A stretch of DNA of 39,884 nucleotides from Chromatiaceae bacterium (GTDB lineage Bacteria; Pseudomonadota; Gammaproteobacteria; Chromatiales; Chromatiaceae): positions 1 through 39,884 of the forward strand of contig JANQFI010000136.1 of the NCBI GenBank assembly GCA_028277905.1. Reading direction: 5' to 3'. The notes under the pieces are model-generated. The model was not told the DNA's origin, ran no database searches, and was given only the letters and a program-made list of their open reading frames with translations. Positions 21,171 through 31,775 of the stretch are shown here, piece by piece. Position 1 is the first letter of the stretch. The number at the start of each line of letters is the position of its first letter. The translations under genes were made by a program, and so were the position numbers.

Positions 21171-21985
21171 GCGAGGCGCCGACACCGACCCGGGCGCAGA
21201 CACCGGCCGAGCCGGAAGGTGCTCCCGCGCCGCCGCCGCCGAGCAGCCTCGCGCTCATCGGACGGCTGCTCACGGCGGTGACCATCATCGGCACCCTCAT
21301 CGGTACCGGGTTCTTGGCGCTGCACTGGGAGCCACGGCTGTTGCCCATCCGTGTCGTCACGGTAGACGGCGAGATGCAGGGACTCTCCCGCGAGTCCCTG
21401 CAGCACACGATTGCCGAGCACATCGACGGCGGCATCCTGACCCAAGACCTGGCGAGGCTCAAGCAGCGCGTGGAAGACTTGCCCTGGATCCACCGCGCCA
21501 GCGTGCGGCGGATCTGGCCGGACCGACTGGTGTTCGCCGTCGCCGAGCACGAGGCCATCGCGCAGTGGGGCGACAACGGGCTGGTGACGGTGGACGGCAT
21601 CGTCTTCCGCCCCCGCGATGGCCGGTTGCCGGCGGGGCTGGTGCGGCTCGACGGCGCCGAAGACATGGCGCCCGAGGTGGTGGAGCGCTACCAGGGCTGG
21701 CATCCGCTGCTCGCCGAGCTGGGGCTGATCGTCGACTCGGTAGCTCGCGACGCACGCGGCGACTGGACCCTCACCCTGCTCGGCGGCACCGAGCTGTACC
21801 TGGGCACCGAGAACATCGAGACGCGCTTCAAGCGGCTGCTCGCCGCCTACCCGCAGGTGGAGGCCATCGGTGTCCCCATCCGCATCGACCTGCGCTACAG
21901 CAATGGCTTCGCGGTGCGCTGGATACCGCGGGCCAAGGCAGCGTCCGACCGCGTGGCCGCAAACATTACTCGGGAACGGAGCTGA
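21167..21985 (+). CDS. ftsQ: Cell division protein FtsQ
   Basis: Single TM near the N-terminus, POTRA/FtsQ regions (LPIRVVTVDGEMQGLSRESLQHTI...LPWIHRASVRRIWPDRLVFAVAEHEAIAQWGDNGLVTVDGIVF), located ddl-ftsQ-ftsA. Confidence 0.93.
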   Translation: MSEAPTPTRAQTPAEPEGAPAPPPPSSLALIGRLLTAVTIIGTLIGTGFLALHWEPRLLPIRVVTVDGEMQGLSRESLQHTIAEHIDGGILTQDLARLKQRVEDLPWIHRASVRRIWPDRLVFAVAEHEAIAQWGDNGLVTVDGIVFRPRDGRLPAGLVRLDGAEDMAPEVVERYQGWHPLLAELGLIVDSVARDARGDWTLTLLGGTELYLGTENIETRFKRLLAAYPQVEAIGVPIRIDLRYSNGFAVRWIPRAKAASDRVAANITRERS

Positions 21986-21990
21986 CTTGC

Positions 21991-23208
21991 ATGGCCAGAC
22001 GTAGTGAGAAGAACCTGTTGGTGGGGCTCGACATCGGCACCTCGAAGGTGACCGCGCTGGTCGGCGAGCTCAAGGCCGACGACACCATCGACATCATCGG
22101 CATCGGCAACCACCCGTCCCATGGCTTGAAGAAGGGTGTGGTGGTGGACATCGAGTCCACGGTGCAGTCCATCCAGCGTGCCATCGAGGAGGCGGAGCTG
22201 ATGGCCGGCTGCGAGATCCATTCGGTGCACGCCTGCATCGCCGGTAACCATGTTCGCAGCCTGAACTCCCATGGCATCACCGCGATCAAGGACCACGAGG
22301 TGGTGCAGGCAGACGTGGACCGGGTCATCGACGCGGCCCGCGCGGTGGCGATCCCGGCGGACCAGAAGATCCTGCACATCCTGCCTCAGGAATTCATCAT
22401 CGACGACCAGGACGGCATCCGCGAGCCCATCGGCATGTCCGGCGTGCGCTTGGAAGCGCGCGTGCACATGGTCACCGGCGCCGTCAGCGCCGCACAGAAC
22501 ATCGTCAAGTGCATCCGCCGCTGCGGCCTGGAGGTGGACGACCTGGTGCTCGGCCAGCTCAGCTCCAGCTACGCCGTGCTCGGCGACGACGAGAAGGAGC
22601 TGGGCGTCTGCCTGGTGGACATCGGCGGCGGCACCACGGACCTCGCAGTGTTCACCGACGGCGCCATTCGGCATACCGCCTGCATTCCCATCGCCGGCGA
22701 TCAGGTCACCAACGACATCGCGGTGGCCCTGCGCACGCCCACCCAGCATGCCGAGCAGATCAAGATCCGCCACGCCTGCGCGCTCTCCTCCAAGGGCGTT
22801 GCCGAGGACATCGAGGTGCCCAGCATCGGCGAGCGGCCTGCACGCCAGCTCTCGCGCCAGACCCTGGCCGAGGTGGTAGAGCCGCGCTACGAGGAGCTCC
22901 TGAACCTGCTCCAGGGCGAGCTCCGACGCAGCGGCTTCGAGGACCTTGTCGCCGGTGGCGTCGTGCTCACCGGGGGCAGCGCCAAGATGGTCGGCCTCGT
23001 GGAGCTGGCGGAGGAGATCTTTCACATGCCGGTGCGCATCGGCGTGCCGCAGTACGTGACCGGGCTCGAGGACAGCATCGCCGACCCGGTCTACTCCACC
23101 GGCGTCGGCTTGCTCATCTACGCGCAGCAGCATCGGTTCGCCGCCGGCTCCGAATACGCGGAGCCGGCCGGCTTCTGGGGGCGGTTGCGCAGGTTCCTTG
23201 GCGGTTGA
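21991..23208 (+). CDS. ftsA: Cell division protein FtsA
   Basis: KNLLVGLDIGTSKVTALVGEL...HVRSLNSHGITAIKDHEV...LVDIGGGTTDLAVFTDGAIRHTACIPIAGDQVTNDIA...VVLTGGSAKMVGLVELAEEIFHMPVRIG; amphipathic C-terminus GFWGRLRRFLGG. Confidence 0.97.
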   Translation: MARRSEKNLLVGLDIGTSKVTALVGELKADDTIDIIGIGNHPSHGLKKGVVVDIESTVQSIQRAIEEAELMAGCEIHSVHACIAGNHVRSLNSHGITAIKDHEVVQADVDRVIDAARAVAIPADQKILHILPQEFIIDDQDGIREPIGMSGVRLEARVHMVTGAVSAAQNIVKCIRRCGLEVDDLVLGQLSSSYAVLGDDEKELGVCLVDIGGGTTDLAVFTDGAIRHTACIPIAGDQVTNDIAVALRTPTQHAEQIKIRHACALSSKGVAEDIEVPSIGERPARQLSRQTLAEVVEPRYEELLNLLQGELRRSGFEDLVAGGVVLTGGSAKMVGLVELAEEIFHMPVRIGVPQYVTGLEDSIADPVYSTGVGLLIYAQQHRFAAGSEYAEPAGFWGRLRRFLGG

Positions 23209-23387
23209 GCGGGAGACCGCGCAGGCGGCCCCGGAGCGCGGCGCGGGAATGCCCCGCTCGATGAGCACGCGGTACTCGCGGGTCAGGCGGGCCGCCGCGG
23301 TCAGCAGGAGTCGGGCGTATCCACCCCGCGGCCCGAGGGGACGGCACATCAGGCAGGCAACAGCAAGCGACACTAGAGGCACAACCT

Positions 23388-24545
23388 ATGTTCGAGCTCA
23401 TGGATACCCAGACTCAGACCGCCGTCATCAAGGTCATCGGCGTCGGTGGCGGCGGTGGCAATGCGGTCAACCACATGGCCGCGTCCAGCATCGAAGGCGT
23501 GGACTTCATCTGCTGCAACACCGACGCGCAGGCGCTCGACAACGCCACCGTCAAGACCATCCTGCAGCTCGGCGCCGGCATTACCAAGGGCCTCGGCGCC
23601 GGCGCCGACCCGGACATCGGCCGCAAGGCCGCGGAAGAGGACCGCGACCGCATCAAGGATGCGCTGGAGGGCGCCGACATGGTGTTCATCACCGCCGGCA
23701 TGGGCGGCGGCACTGGTACGGGCGCGGCGCCGGTCGTGGCCGAGGTGGCCCGCGAGCTCGGCATCCTGACCGTCGCCGTCGTCACCAAGCCCTTCCCCTT
23801 CGAGGGCGGCAAGCGCAGCAAGGTGGCCACAGACGGCATCCATGAGCTGGCCAAGCATGTGGACTCGCTGATCACCATCCCGAACGAGAAGTTGCTGCAG
23901 GTCCTCGGCAAGGAGATGACCCTGCTCAGCGCCTTCAGTGCCGCCAACGACGTGCTGCTGAATGCCACCCAGGGCATCGCCGAGCTGATCACCCGACCGG
24001 GGCTGATCAACGTCGACTTCGCCGACGTCAAGACCGTGATGTCCGAGATGGGCGTGTCCATGATGGGCACTGGCGCGGCGAGCGGCGACAACCGCGCCCG
24101 CGAGGCCGCCGAGGCCGCGATCAACAGCCCACTGCTGGAGGATATCGACCTCGCCGGCGCCCGCGGCATCCTGGTGAATATCACCGCGGGCCTGAGCCTG
24201 TCCATCGGCGAGTTCGACGAGGTGGGCAACACCGTGCGCGACTTCGCCGACGACGAGGCCACTGTGGTCGTGGGTACCGTCATCGACCCAGAGCTTGACG
24301 AGGAGCTGCGCGTGACCGTCGTGGCCACCGGCCTCGGCTCGAAGCCGGCGAGCATGGCCAGCGACGAGCCGAAGATGCGCCTGGTGAACAACACCGATGC
24401 CGACGCCGTGACCCCGGACTATCGCGACATGGACCAGCCCGCCTACATACGCAACAAGCGGCTGGCGGCGGCAGGCGGTGCGGACGCGGGCTCCGAGCTC
24501 GACTACCTGGACATCCCCGCCTTCCTGCGCCGCCAGGCCGATTGA
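23388..24545 (+). CDS. ftsZ: Cell division protein FtsZ
   Basis: IKVIGVGGGGGNAVNHM...GMGGGTGTGAAPVVAE...NVDFADVKTVMSEMG...; C-terminal peptide DYLDIPAFLRRQAD. Confidence 0.98.
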   Translation: MFELMDTQTQTAVIKVIGVGGGGGNAVNHMAASSIEGVDFICCNTDAQALDNATVKTILQLGAGITKGLGAGADPDIGRKAAEEDRDRIKDALEGADMVFITAGMGGGTGTGAAPVVAEVARELGILTVAVVTKPFPFEGGKRSKVATDGIHELAKHVDSLITIPNEKLLQVLGKEMTLLSAFSAANDVLLNATQGIAELITRPGLINVDFADVKTVMSEMGVSMMGTGAASGDNRAREAAEAAINSPLLEDIDLAGARGILVNITAGLSLSIGEFDEVGNTVRDFADDEATVVVGTVIDPELDEELRVTVVATGLGSKPASMASDEPKMRLVNNTDADAVTPDYRDMDQPAYIRNKRLAAAGGADAGSELDYLDIPAFLRRQAD

Positions 24546-24554
24546 AGCGTCCCG

Positions 24555-24586
24555 GCCGGGGGCGCCGATGGCTCGACGCCCCCGGC
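24555..24586 (+). terminator. Hairpin downstream of ftsZ (candidate terminator)
   Basis: GCCGGGGGCG-ccgatggctcga-CGCCCCCGGC, perfect 10-bp stem, then a weak T-rich stretch (gtacagtttcgtttc). Confidence 0.55.
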
Positions 24587-24697
24587 GTACAGTTTCGTTT
24601 CGCACGACCCGGCGCATCCTGCCCAGCCTCCGGGCCCTGGCCCCGACGCCACGCGATCGCTGCCGGGGACAAACCGGCACGATTGTCCAGATTCTTC

Positions 24698-24719
24698 TTG
24701 ATCTAGGATTGATCTAGGA
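24698..24719. repeat. 2 x 11-bp perfect tandem repeat (TTGATCTAGGA) flanked by an 8-bp inverted repeat
   Basis: TTGATCTAGGA TTGATCTAGGA; flanking GATTGTCC (24681-24688) and GGACAATC (24717-24724). Confidence 0.8.
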
Positions 24720-24761
24720 CAATCCCTATCACGAAAAAGATAGATTAAACAGTCGTTTCTC

Positions 24762-24790
24762 TTGATCTCGAATTTGGTGCTTGATAATAA
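24762..24790 (+). promoter_or_regulatory. Candidate sigma70 promoter for lpxC
   Basis: TTGATC (24762-24767), 17-bp spacer, TAATAA (24785-24790), inside an AT-rich island between ftsZ and lpxC. Confidence 0.5.
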
Positions 24791-24968
24791 TTCGGGAAAA
24801 CCCTAACCTATCCTGGAAGCGAGGCGATGGGGCGGCACGGCCGTCGTGCGACCCGGTGTCCCATCCGCCATTTCCCAACACTAGGGCACCATCGGTTCCG
24901 CTCGGGCGCCGCACAAGCGGACCACCTGATCGAAGGAAGTTGGAGCCAACCGGCAGGGGGGAGCGACC

Positions 24969-25880
24969 GTGATCCGCCAACGCACGTTGAAGAATAGCAT
25001 TCGGGCCACCGGCGTCGGACTGCATACCGGCACCAAGGTGTTTCTGACCTTGCGCCCGGCAGCCCCGGACACGGGGATCGTGTTCCGGCGGGTCGATCTC
25101 CACCCGCCGGTGGACATCCCGGCCTGCCCGGCGCGGGTGGGCGACACGCGCCTGTCGACGACGCTGGAGGCCCAGGGCGCGCGCGTGTCGACAGTCGAGC
25201 ACCTGCTCTCCGCCTTCGCCGGACTCGGTATCGACAACGCGTACGTGGACGTGAGCGCCGGTGAAGTGCCCATCATGGACGGCAGCGCCGGTCCTTTCGT
25301 CTTCCTGCTGCAATCCGCCGGTATCGAGGAGCAGCACCGCCCGAAGCGCTTCATCCGCATCAAGCGCCCCGTGTCCGTCGAGGACGGGGACAAGTATGCC
25401 CGCCTCGAGCCCTATGACGGCTTCCGCGTGGGCTTCTCCATCGACTTCGAGCACCCGGCCTTCACGTCCCGTGCCCAAACCGCGGTGGTGGACTTTTCCA
25501 GCGCCTCCTTCGTCAAGGAGGTCAGCCGCGCCCGGACCTTTGGCTTTCTGCGCGACATCGAGGCACTGCGGGCGCAGAACCTCGCCCTCGGCGGCAGCCT
25601 GGACAATGCGGTGGTCGTGGATGACTTCCGCGTCCTGAACGATGACGGCCTGCGTTACGAGGACGAGTTCGTCAAGCACAAGATCCTAGACGCCATCGGT
25701 GACCTCTACCTCCTGGGTCGTCCACTCATCGGCGCCTTCGTCGGTTACAAGTCGGGCCACGCGCTGAACAATCGGCTGTTGCGGGAGTTGCTCGCGCACG
25801 CAGACGCCTGGGAGGAGGTCACTTTCGATGATCCGGCGCAAGTCCCGATCCGCTTCGGCCAGCCGGCCCTTGCGGGATAA
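24969..25880 (+). CDS. lpxC: UDP-3-O-acyl-N-acetylglucosamine deacetylase
   Basis: [31 protein letters not shown]...[46 protein letters not shown]...[19 protein letters not shown]...[12 protein letters not shown]. Confidence 0.97.
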   Translation: MIRQRTLKNSIRATGVGLHTGTKVFLTLRPAAPDTGIVFRRVDLHPPVDIPACPARVGDTRLSTTLEAQGARVSTVEHLLSAFAGLGIDNAYVDVSAGEVPIMDGSAGPFVFLLQSAGIEEQHRPKRFIRIKRPVSVEDGDKYARLEPYDGFRVGFSIDFEHPAFTSRAQTAVVDFSSASFVKEVSRARTFGFLRDIEALRAQNLALGGSLDNAVVVDDFRVLNDDGLRYEDEFVKHKILDAIGDLYLLGRPLIGAFVGYKSGHALNNRLLRELLAHADAWEEVTFDDPAQVPIRFGQPALAG

Positions 25881-25993
25881 GCGCGCGGAGCGGCCCTCGG
25901 ACGAGCGCCCGATGGGCGCCCAATGAGGGTTCGGCCGATCCCGGCCTAGCGGTGCCCGGGCACCGGGCGAGGGCGCAGGGGGTGAGCGATGAC

Positions 25994-26455
25994 TCAATGC
26001 GAGCGCCGCAAGGACCTGGCCAGCCGACGCAGACTGGCGGCCAAGGGCCTGTCGCCGAGGGCATCTGCCGTCTGCTCCAAGACCCGCGCCGCACCCATGC
26101 CGGCGCTCGGCGCAGGCCGTAGATCCGCACCCTCCCGGGTCGCCAGCACCACCGGCTGCGCACGGACCCGACAAGTCTCCACCGCCTCGCCCTGTTCGGC
26201 GAGTAGCTCGGCGAGCAGGGGCAGGAACTGCGGCGAGAGAAACCTCAGTCGATCCACCCACGCGGGGGAATCACAGCTCAAGGTCAGTTGGCCATCCTCG
26301 AGGGTGGCCTGCACGCAATGCCGGGCAAGGGACGAAGGCAATAGCGAGCGGACGCGCTCGAGTAGGGCGTCGCGCCGCGAAAGCTCCAGCAGCAACGCCG
26401 CGACCGCGTCGCTGCCCTGCAGGAATCCACGGATGTGTCGGGCCTTTGCTTGCAT
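25994..26455 (-). CDS. DUF721/DciA family protein
   Basis: MQAKARHIRGFLQGSDAVAALLLELSRRDALLERVRSLLPSSLARHCVQATLEDGQLTLSCDSPAWVDRLRFLSPQFLPLLAE; fits the DciA N-terminal pattern and the usual lpxC-dciA-M23-secA neighbourhood. Confidence 0.75.
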   Translation of the reverse strand: MQAKARHIRGFLQGSDAVAALLLELSRRDALLERVRSLLPSSLARHCVQATLEDGQLTLSCDSPAWVDRLRFLSPQFLPLLAELLAEQGEAVETCRVRAQPVVLATREGADLRPAPSAGMGAARVLEQTADALGDRPLAASLRRLARSLRRSH

Positions 26456-26628
26456 GGACCGCTTCTGGATTGATGGCCGGTGCGAGTCCTTGCACAGCAA
26501 GCGACGCGCCCCGGTACCAAGACTTGGGGGGCGAGGCCGGCGCCATGTCCGGCGCCCATTCGAGCGCTGTGACGAGCGCGCTCTGAGACCTCGCGGAAAC
26601 GAAACGAAATGAAGAGCGTACCAAACAG

Positions 26629-27534
26629 ATGCAACATTCAACGACACGCAGCCCCGTGGCCGACGCCGGCCATGTGTCGGTCGTTCTGCTGGCCATTATG
26701 GCGACTGCGCTGGGCGCCGGCGGCCTGGGATTCTGGCTCGGCAAAGATCGTCTCGCCGATCCCGAGCTTAGGCCGGCCGAGCGGGTGACGCCCGTCATCG
26801 ACACCCCCGCGGCGGACCGCACCGCCGCCGACATCGATGCGATCGCTGCACGCGTGGGCGCCCTGCAGGCCGAGATCATGCGTATCAACACACTGGGTCA
26901 GCGACTGGTAGAGATGGCCGGACTGGACGAGGAAGAGTTCGATTTCATCCATCCGGCACCCGCCGGCGGTCCGGAAGAGGCCGTACTGCGCCCCAACAAT
27001 GTCGACGACGTGGCCCAAGACTTGGCGAAGGTGCTGTCCGAGCTGGACGATCGCAAGCGCAAGCTGGTGCTGCTCGAGACGCTCATCATGGAACGCGATC
27101 TCAAGCGCCACTCCACGCCCGAGGGATGGCCGCTGGGTGTCGGAGGGGTGGTCACGTCGAGATTCGGCTATCGACGCCACCCCATCACGGGCCGCAGGAG
27201 CATGCACAAGGGCATCGACATCGCCGCAAAGACCGGCACCGACATCCTCGCGATGGCCGACGGCATCGTGATCTTCTCTGGCCGCAAGGGCGGCTATGGC
27301 AACATCGTCGAGGTGCGCCACGCCAATGGCCTGGAGACGCGCTACGCGCACAACAGCCGCAATCTGGTCAAGGAAGGCGACATGGTCCGCAAAGGTCAGG
27401 CGATCGCCAAGCTCGGATCCACGGGCCGCTCCACCGGCCCGCACCTGCACTTCGAGGTTCGCCGCAACGGCGAGGCGGTGAATCCCATGCGATACCTCGA
27501 CCTGAGCCGGAAATCCCGCGTCGCCCGACTCTAG
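26629..27534 (+). CDS. M23 family metallopeptidase with N-terminal TM anchor
   Basis: VTSRFGYRRHPITGRRSMHKGIDIAAKTGTDILAMADGIVIFSGRKGGYGNIVEVRHANGLETRYAHNSRNLVKEGDMVRKGQAIAKLGSTGRSTGPHLHFEVRRNGEAVNP. Confidence 0.93.
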   Translation: MQHSTTRSPVADAGHVSVVLLAIMATALGAGGLGFWLGKDRLADPELRPAERVTPVIDTPAADRTAADIDAIAARVGALQAEIMRINTLGQRLVEMAGLDEEEFDFIHPAPAGGPEEAVLRPNNVDDVAQDLAKVLSELDDRKRKLVLLETLIMERDLKRHSTPEGWPLGVGGVVTSRFGYRRHPITGRRSMHKGIDIAAKTGTDILAMADGIVIFSGRKGGYGNIVEVRHANGLETRYAHNSRNLVKEGDMVRKGQAIAKLGSTGRSTGPHLHFEVRRNGEAVNPMRYLDLSRKSRVARL

Positions 27535-27545
27535 GGACCGGGCGT

Positions 27546-27590
27546 CGCAAGACCGCCGCGCGCGCCTGTGGCACGCGCGGCGGTCTTGCG
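27546..27590 (+). terminator. Strong hairpin between the M23 peptidase and secA
   Basis: CGCAAGACCGCCGCGCG ... CGCGCGGCGGTCTTGCG, 17-bp perfect stem followed by TTTC. Confidence 0.7.
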
Positions 27591-27693
27591 TTTCAGCGAT
27601 CCGAGGAGATCCTGGTCTCGGCAGCGCGCGCCATCACCTTCCGGTATTCTGTAGCGACTCACTGGGCCGCTGAGCGCCTTTCGCGGGCAAGCC

Positions 27694-30576
27694 ATGGGAA
27701 TCAACCTGTTCAAGAAGATATTCGGCAGCCGCAACGACCGGCTGGTGAAGCGGCTGCTGACGACCGCAGCATCCATCAACGCCCGCGATGACGAGATCGC
27801 GGCCCTCTCGGACGCCCAGTTGCGGGCGCGCCTCGCGGGCCCCAGCGAGCAGGCCCGCGCCGGCACCGCGCTGGACGATCTGCTGCCGGAGGTCTTCGCC
27901 ATCGTGCGCGAGGCCGGCAGGCGTGTGCTCGGCATGCGCCACTTCGACGTCCAGCTGGTGGGCGGCATGGTGCTGCACGACGGCAAGATCGCCGAGATGC
28001 GTACCGGCGAGGGCAAGACCCTGGTGGCCACCCTCGCCGCCAGCCTGAACGCGCTGCCAGGCAAGGGCGTGCACGTGGTGACGGTCAACGACTACCTCGC
28101 CCGCCGCGACGCGGCCTGGATGGGCCGGATCTACAACGCCTTGGGCCTGAGCGTCGGCGTCATCAACAGCTCCGGCGGACTCGGACCCGACACGGCCTCC
28201 TATGTCTACGACCCGAGCTTCGAGCCCCTAGACGGCGAGCACGGCCACCGGCACCTGCGCCCCTGTACCCGCCGCGAGGCCTATGCCACCCACATCACCT
28301 ATGGCACCAACAACGAGTTCGGCTTCGACTACCTGCGGGACAACATGGCGTTCACGCCGGAGCAGCGGGTGCAGCGGGCTCCCTACTACGCCATCGTCGA
28401 CGAGGTGGACAGCATCCTCATCGACGAGGCGCGTACGCCACTGATCATCTCCGGCCCGTCCGAGGGCAGCACGGACCTGTACAAGCGAATCGACCAGATC
28501 ATCCCCAAGTTGACCCGCCAAGCGCCCATCACGAACGAAGAGGGCCAGCCGGACTTCGGTCCCGGCGACTTCTCTGTGGACGAGAAGGCGCGTCAAGTGT
28601 ATCTCAGCGAAGAGGGCCACGAGAAGGTCGAGGCCATGCTCACCACGATGGGGCTGCTCGGTGAGGGCCAGAGCCTTTACGATGCCAGCAACATCGTCCT
28701 CATGCATCACGTGTATGCGGCGCTGCGCGCGCATGCACTCTTCCAGAAGAACGTGGACTACATCGTCCGCGACGGGCAGATCATCATCGTCGACGAGTTC
28801 ACCGGCCGCACCATGCCTGGCCGGCGCTGGTCGGAGGGCCTGCACCAGGCCGTCGAGGCCAAGGAAGGGGTGCCCATACAGCCCGAAAACCAGACCATGG
28901 CATCCATCACCTTTCAGAACCTGTTCCGGCTCTACCCGAAGCTGGCGGGCATGACCGGCACCGCGGACACGGAGGCCTACGAGTTCCAGCAGATCTATGG
29001 CCTGGAAGTGGTGGTGATCCCCACCAATATGCCCATGGTCCGGGACGATCGCGGTGATCTGGTGTACCTGACACAGGAAGAGAAGTACCGCGCCATCACC
29101 GATGACATCAAGGACTGTGTGGAGCGCGCTCAGCCCGTGCTGGTGGGCACCGCCTCCATCGAGACCTCGGAGCTGGTGTCCAAGCTCCTCGATGGCGAAA
29201 GGATCGAGCACGAGGTCCTCAACGCCAAGCAGCACGAGCGTGAGGCGGGTATTGTCGCCCGCGCCGGCGAGCCCAGTGCCGTCACCATTGCCACCAATAT
29301 GGCGGGCCGCGGCACCGACATCGTGCTCGGCGGCAACCTCGACGCCGAGTTGGAGCGGGCCGAAGGCGCCGCGGAGCGCGAGCGCATCGGCGCGGATTGG
29401 AAGGCGCGCCACCAGCGCGTCATCGAGGCCGGCGGCCTGCATGTGATCGGCACCGAGCGGCACGAGTCCCGGCGCATCGACAACCAGCTGCGTGGCCGCG
29501 CCGGGCGCCAGGGCGACCCGGGCTCGTCGCGCTTCTACCTGTCGCTCAAGGACAACTTGATGCGCATCTTCGCCTCCGACCGGGTCGGGACCATGATGCA
29601 GAGGCTTGGCATGCAGGAGGGCGAGGCCATCGAGCATCCCTGGGTGACCAAGGCCATCGAAAACGCCCAACGCAAGGTGGAGGGGCGAAACTTCGACATC
29701 CGCAAGCAGCTGCTCGAGTACGACGACGTCGCCAACGATCAGCGCAAGGTCATCTATGAGCAACGCCGGGAGCTGATGGATGGCGAGGACATTGCCGAGA
29801 CCGTCACTGCCATGCGAGCGGATGTGCTGAACGCGCTCGTCGATGGCTACATTCCGCCGCAGAGCCTGGAGGAGCAGTGGGACGTGCCCGGGCTGGGCCA
29901 AGCCCTGACGGACTTCTTCGGCGGCGACTGGCCCATCCAGCGCTGGCTCGACGAGGACCACGAGTTGCACGAAGAGACCCTACGCCTGCGCATCGCCGAC
30001 ACCCTGACGGCGTATTACGCGGACAACGAGAAGCTGGTCGGCGCTGCAACCATGCGCCAGATCGAGAAGGCGGTCATGCTACAGACCCTCGACAGCCAGT
30101 GGAAGGACCACCTCGCGCAGATGGATTACCTGCGCCAGGGCATTCATTTGCGCGGCTATGCGCAGAAGAACCCGAAGCAAGAGTACAAGCGCGAGGCCTT
30201 CGAGATGTTTACCGCCATGCTCGGAAGCATCAAAGAGGACGTGGTGAAGACCCTGTCGCGTATGCAGATCCGCTCGCAGGAAGAGCTGGCACCCTCCGAG
30301 CTCGCCGTCAATCCACCGCACAAACAGGCGTTCCAGTTCACGCACGAGTCCTTCACCGGCCTCGGCGCGCCGCGAGAGCCCGCTGCCGTCGGCGCCGGCG
30401 GCCAGCGGATGCATGCCCCCGCCCGCCGCCAGGCGGCCCAGGGCAGCGCGGGGCAGGCCGCACCCGCCACGGATCACCAGCCCTATGTGCGCAACGAGCG
30501 CAAGGTGGGCCGCAACGAGCCCTGTCCCTGCGGCTCCGGCAAGAAGTACAAGCAGTGCTGCGGCAAGGTAGCCTGA
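27694..30576 (+). CDS. secA: Preprotein translocase ATPase SecA
   Basis: [20 protein letters not shown]...[20 protein letters not shown]...[14 protein letters not shown]...[34 protein letters not shown]...; C-terminal SEC-C motif [18 protein letters not shown]. Confidence 0.98.
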   Translation: MGINLFKKIFGSRNDRLVKRLLTTAASINARDDEIAALSDAQLRARLAGPSEQARAGTALDDLLPEVFAIVREAGRRVLGMRHFDVQLVGGMVLHDGKIAEMRTGEGKTLVATLAASLNALPGKGVHVVTVNDYLARRDAAWMGRIYNALGLSVGVINSSGGLGPDTASYVYDPSFEPLDGEHGHRHLRPCTRREAYATHITYGTNNEFGFDYLRDNMAFTPEQRVQRAPYYAIVDEVDSILIDEARTPLIISGPSEGSTDLYKRIDQIIPKLTRQAPITNEEGQPDFGPGDFSVDEKARQVYLSEEGHEKVEAMLTTMGLLGEGQSLYDASNIVLMHHVYAALRAHALFQKNVDYIVRDGQIIIVDEFTGRTMPGRRWSEGLHQAVEAKEGVPIQPENQTMASITFQNLFRLYPKLAGMTGTADTEAYEFQQIYGLEVVVIPTNMPMVRDDRGDLVYLTQEEKYRAITDDIKDCVERAQPVLVGTASIETSELVSKLLDGERIEHEVLNAKQHEREAGIVARAGEPSAVTIATNMAGRGTDIVLGGNLDAELERAEGAAERERIGADWKARHQRVIEAGGLHVIGTERHESRRIDNQLRGRAGRQGDPGSSRFYLSLKDNLMRIFASDRVGTMMQRLGMQEGEAIEHPWVTKAIENAQRKVEGRNFDIRKQLLEYDDVANDQRKVIYEQRRELMDGEDIAETVTAMRADVLNALVDGYIPPQSLEEQWDVPGLGQALTDFFGGDWPIQRWLDEDHELHEETLRLRIADTLTAYYADNEKLVGAATMRQIEKAVMLQTLDSQWKDHLAQMDYLRQGIHLRGYAQKNPKQEYKREAFEMFTAMLGSIKEDVVKTLSRMQIRSQEELAPSELAVNPPHKQAFQFTHESFTGLGAPREPAAVGAGGQRMHAPARRQAAQGSAGQAAPATDHQPYVRNERKVGRNEPCPCGSGKKYKQCCGKVA

Positions 30577-31775
30577 AACGCCATGTCGGGCCGCGCATCG
30601 CTGGCGTCAGGCTCGCCGCCACCGCCGCCGGCATCCGCTACCAGGGCCGCGATGATCTGGTGCTGCTGGAGCTCCCGTCCGGCGCCCAGACCTGCGCTGT
30701 GCTCACCACCAATGCCTTCTGCGCGGCTCCGGTGCAGCTGACGCGGACGCACTTGCGCCGGGGCCAGCCGCGCTACCTGCTGATCAACGCCGGCAACGCC
30801 AACGCCGGCACCGGGGCGCGCGGCCTGGCGGACGCCGAGACCTGCTGCAAGGCGCTCGCCAGCGCCGCCGACTGCGCCCCCGAACAGGTGCTGCCCTTCT
30901 CCACGGGAGTCATCGGCGAGTACTTGCCGGTACAGCGTGTCGCCGGTGCGCTGCCGCGGCTGCTGGACGAGCTCCGGGAGGACGGCTGGAACGCCGCCGC
31001 ACGCGCCATCATGACCACCGACACCCGACCCAAGACGGCGGCCGTCCGCTGCGACCTCGGTGGGGCCGAAGCCAGCGTCGTCGGCATGGCCAAGGGCGCC
31101 GGCATGATCCGCCCGGACATGGCCACCATGCTCGCCTTCGTCGCCACAGATGCGGCGGTGCGGTCGGTGCTGCTGAACGAGTTGCTGCGCGCGGCGGTCG
31201 CCGATACCTTCAACGCCATCAGCGTCGACGGCGACACCTCGACGAATGACGCCTGCGTGCTCTGTGCGGCCGGTACCCTCCCCGGCGGGTCGGTGGTGAC
31301 GGGCTCCGCCGCAGCTGCGGCCCTGGCCAAAGCCGTCCACGAGGTCTGCGAACGGCTCGCCACCGCCATCGTGCGCGACGGCGAGGGCGCCACCAAGCTT
31401 GTGACCATCGAGGTTGTGGAGGCGGGGACCGCCGCAGAGGCCCGTGCCGTTGCGGACAGCATCGCCCACTCGCCCCTGGTGAAGACCGCGCTCTTCGCGT
31501 CCGACCCCAACTGGGGCCGTATCCTCGCCGCGGTGGGGCGTGCCGGCGTCTGTGCCCTGGATATCGCGCGGGTGCGTATCTGGCTCGACGACGCCCTCAT
31601 CGCCAGCGGCGGCTGTCGTGACCCAGGCTACACCGAGGCCGCCGGTCGCGCCGTGATGGCGCGGGACGCTTTTCGCATCCGCGTCGCCCTCGGTCGCGGC
31701 CATGCCAAGGCTCGCGTCATCACTTGCGACCTCAGCTACGACTATGTCCGGATCAACGCCGAGTACCGGACCTGA
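30555..31775 (+). CDS. argJ: Bifunctional glutamate N-acetyltransferase/amino-acid acetyltransferase (start approximate)
   Basis: [44 protein letters not shown]...[16 protein letters not shown]...[24 protein letters not shown]...[18 protein letters not shown] at 30555 overlaps secA. Confidence 0.93.
   Translation: MLRQGSLKRHVGPRIAGVRLAATAAGIRYQGRDDLVLLELPSGAQTCAVLTTNAFCAAPVQLTRTHLRRGQPRYLLINAGNANAGTGARGLADAETCCKALASAADCAPEQVLPFSTGVIGEYLPVQRVAGALPRLLDELREDGWNAAARAIMTTDTRPKTAAVRCDLGGAEASVVGMAKGAGMIRPDMATMLAFVATDAAVRSVLLNELLRAAVADTFNAISVDGDTSTNDACVLCAAGTLPGGSVVTGSAAAAALAKAVHEVCERLATAIVRDGEGATKLVTIEVVEAGTAAEARAVADSIAHSPLVKTALFASDPNWGRILAAVGRAGVCALDIARVRIWLDDALIASGGCRDPGYTEAAGRAVMARDAFRIRVALGRGHAKARVITCDLSYDYVRINAEYRT

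Noticed and set aside
25950-25965. 16-bp palindrome CGGTGCCCGGGCACCG between convergent lpxC and dciA
   Set aside because: Probably an ordinary bidirectional terminator-like or chance GC palindrome; no T-tract and no additional support.
28228-29970. 580-aa minus-strand ORF opposite secA
   Set aside because: Antisense shadow ORF; secA is unambiguous on the plus strand.
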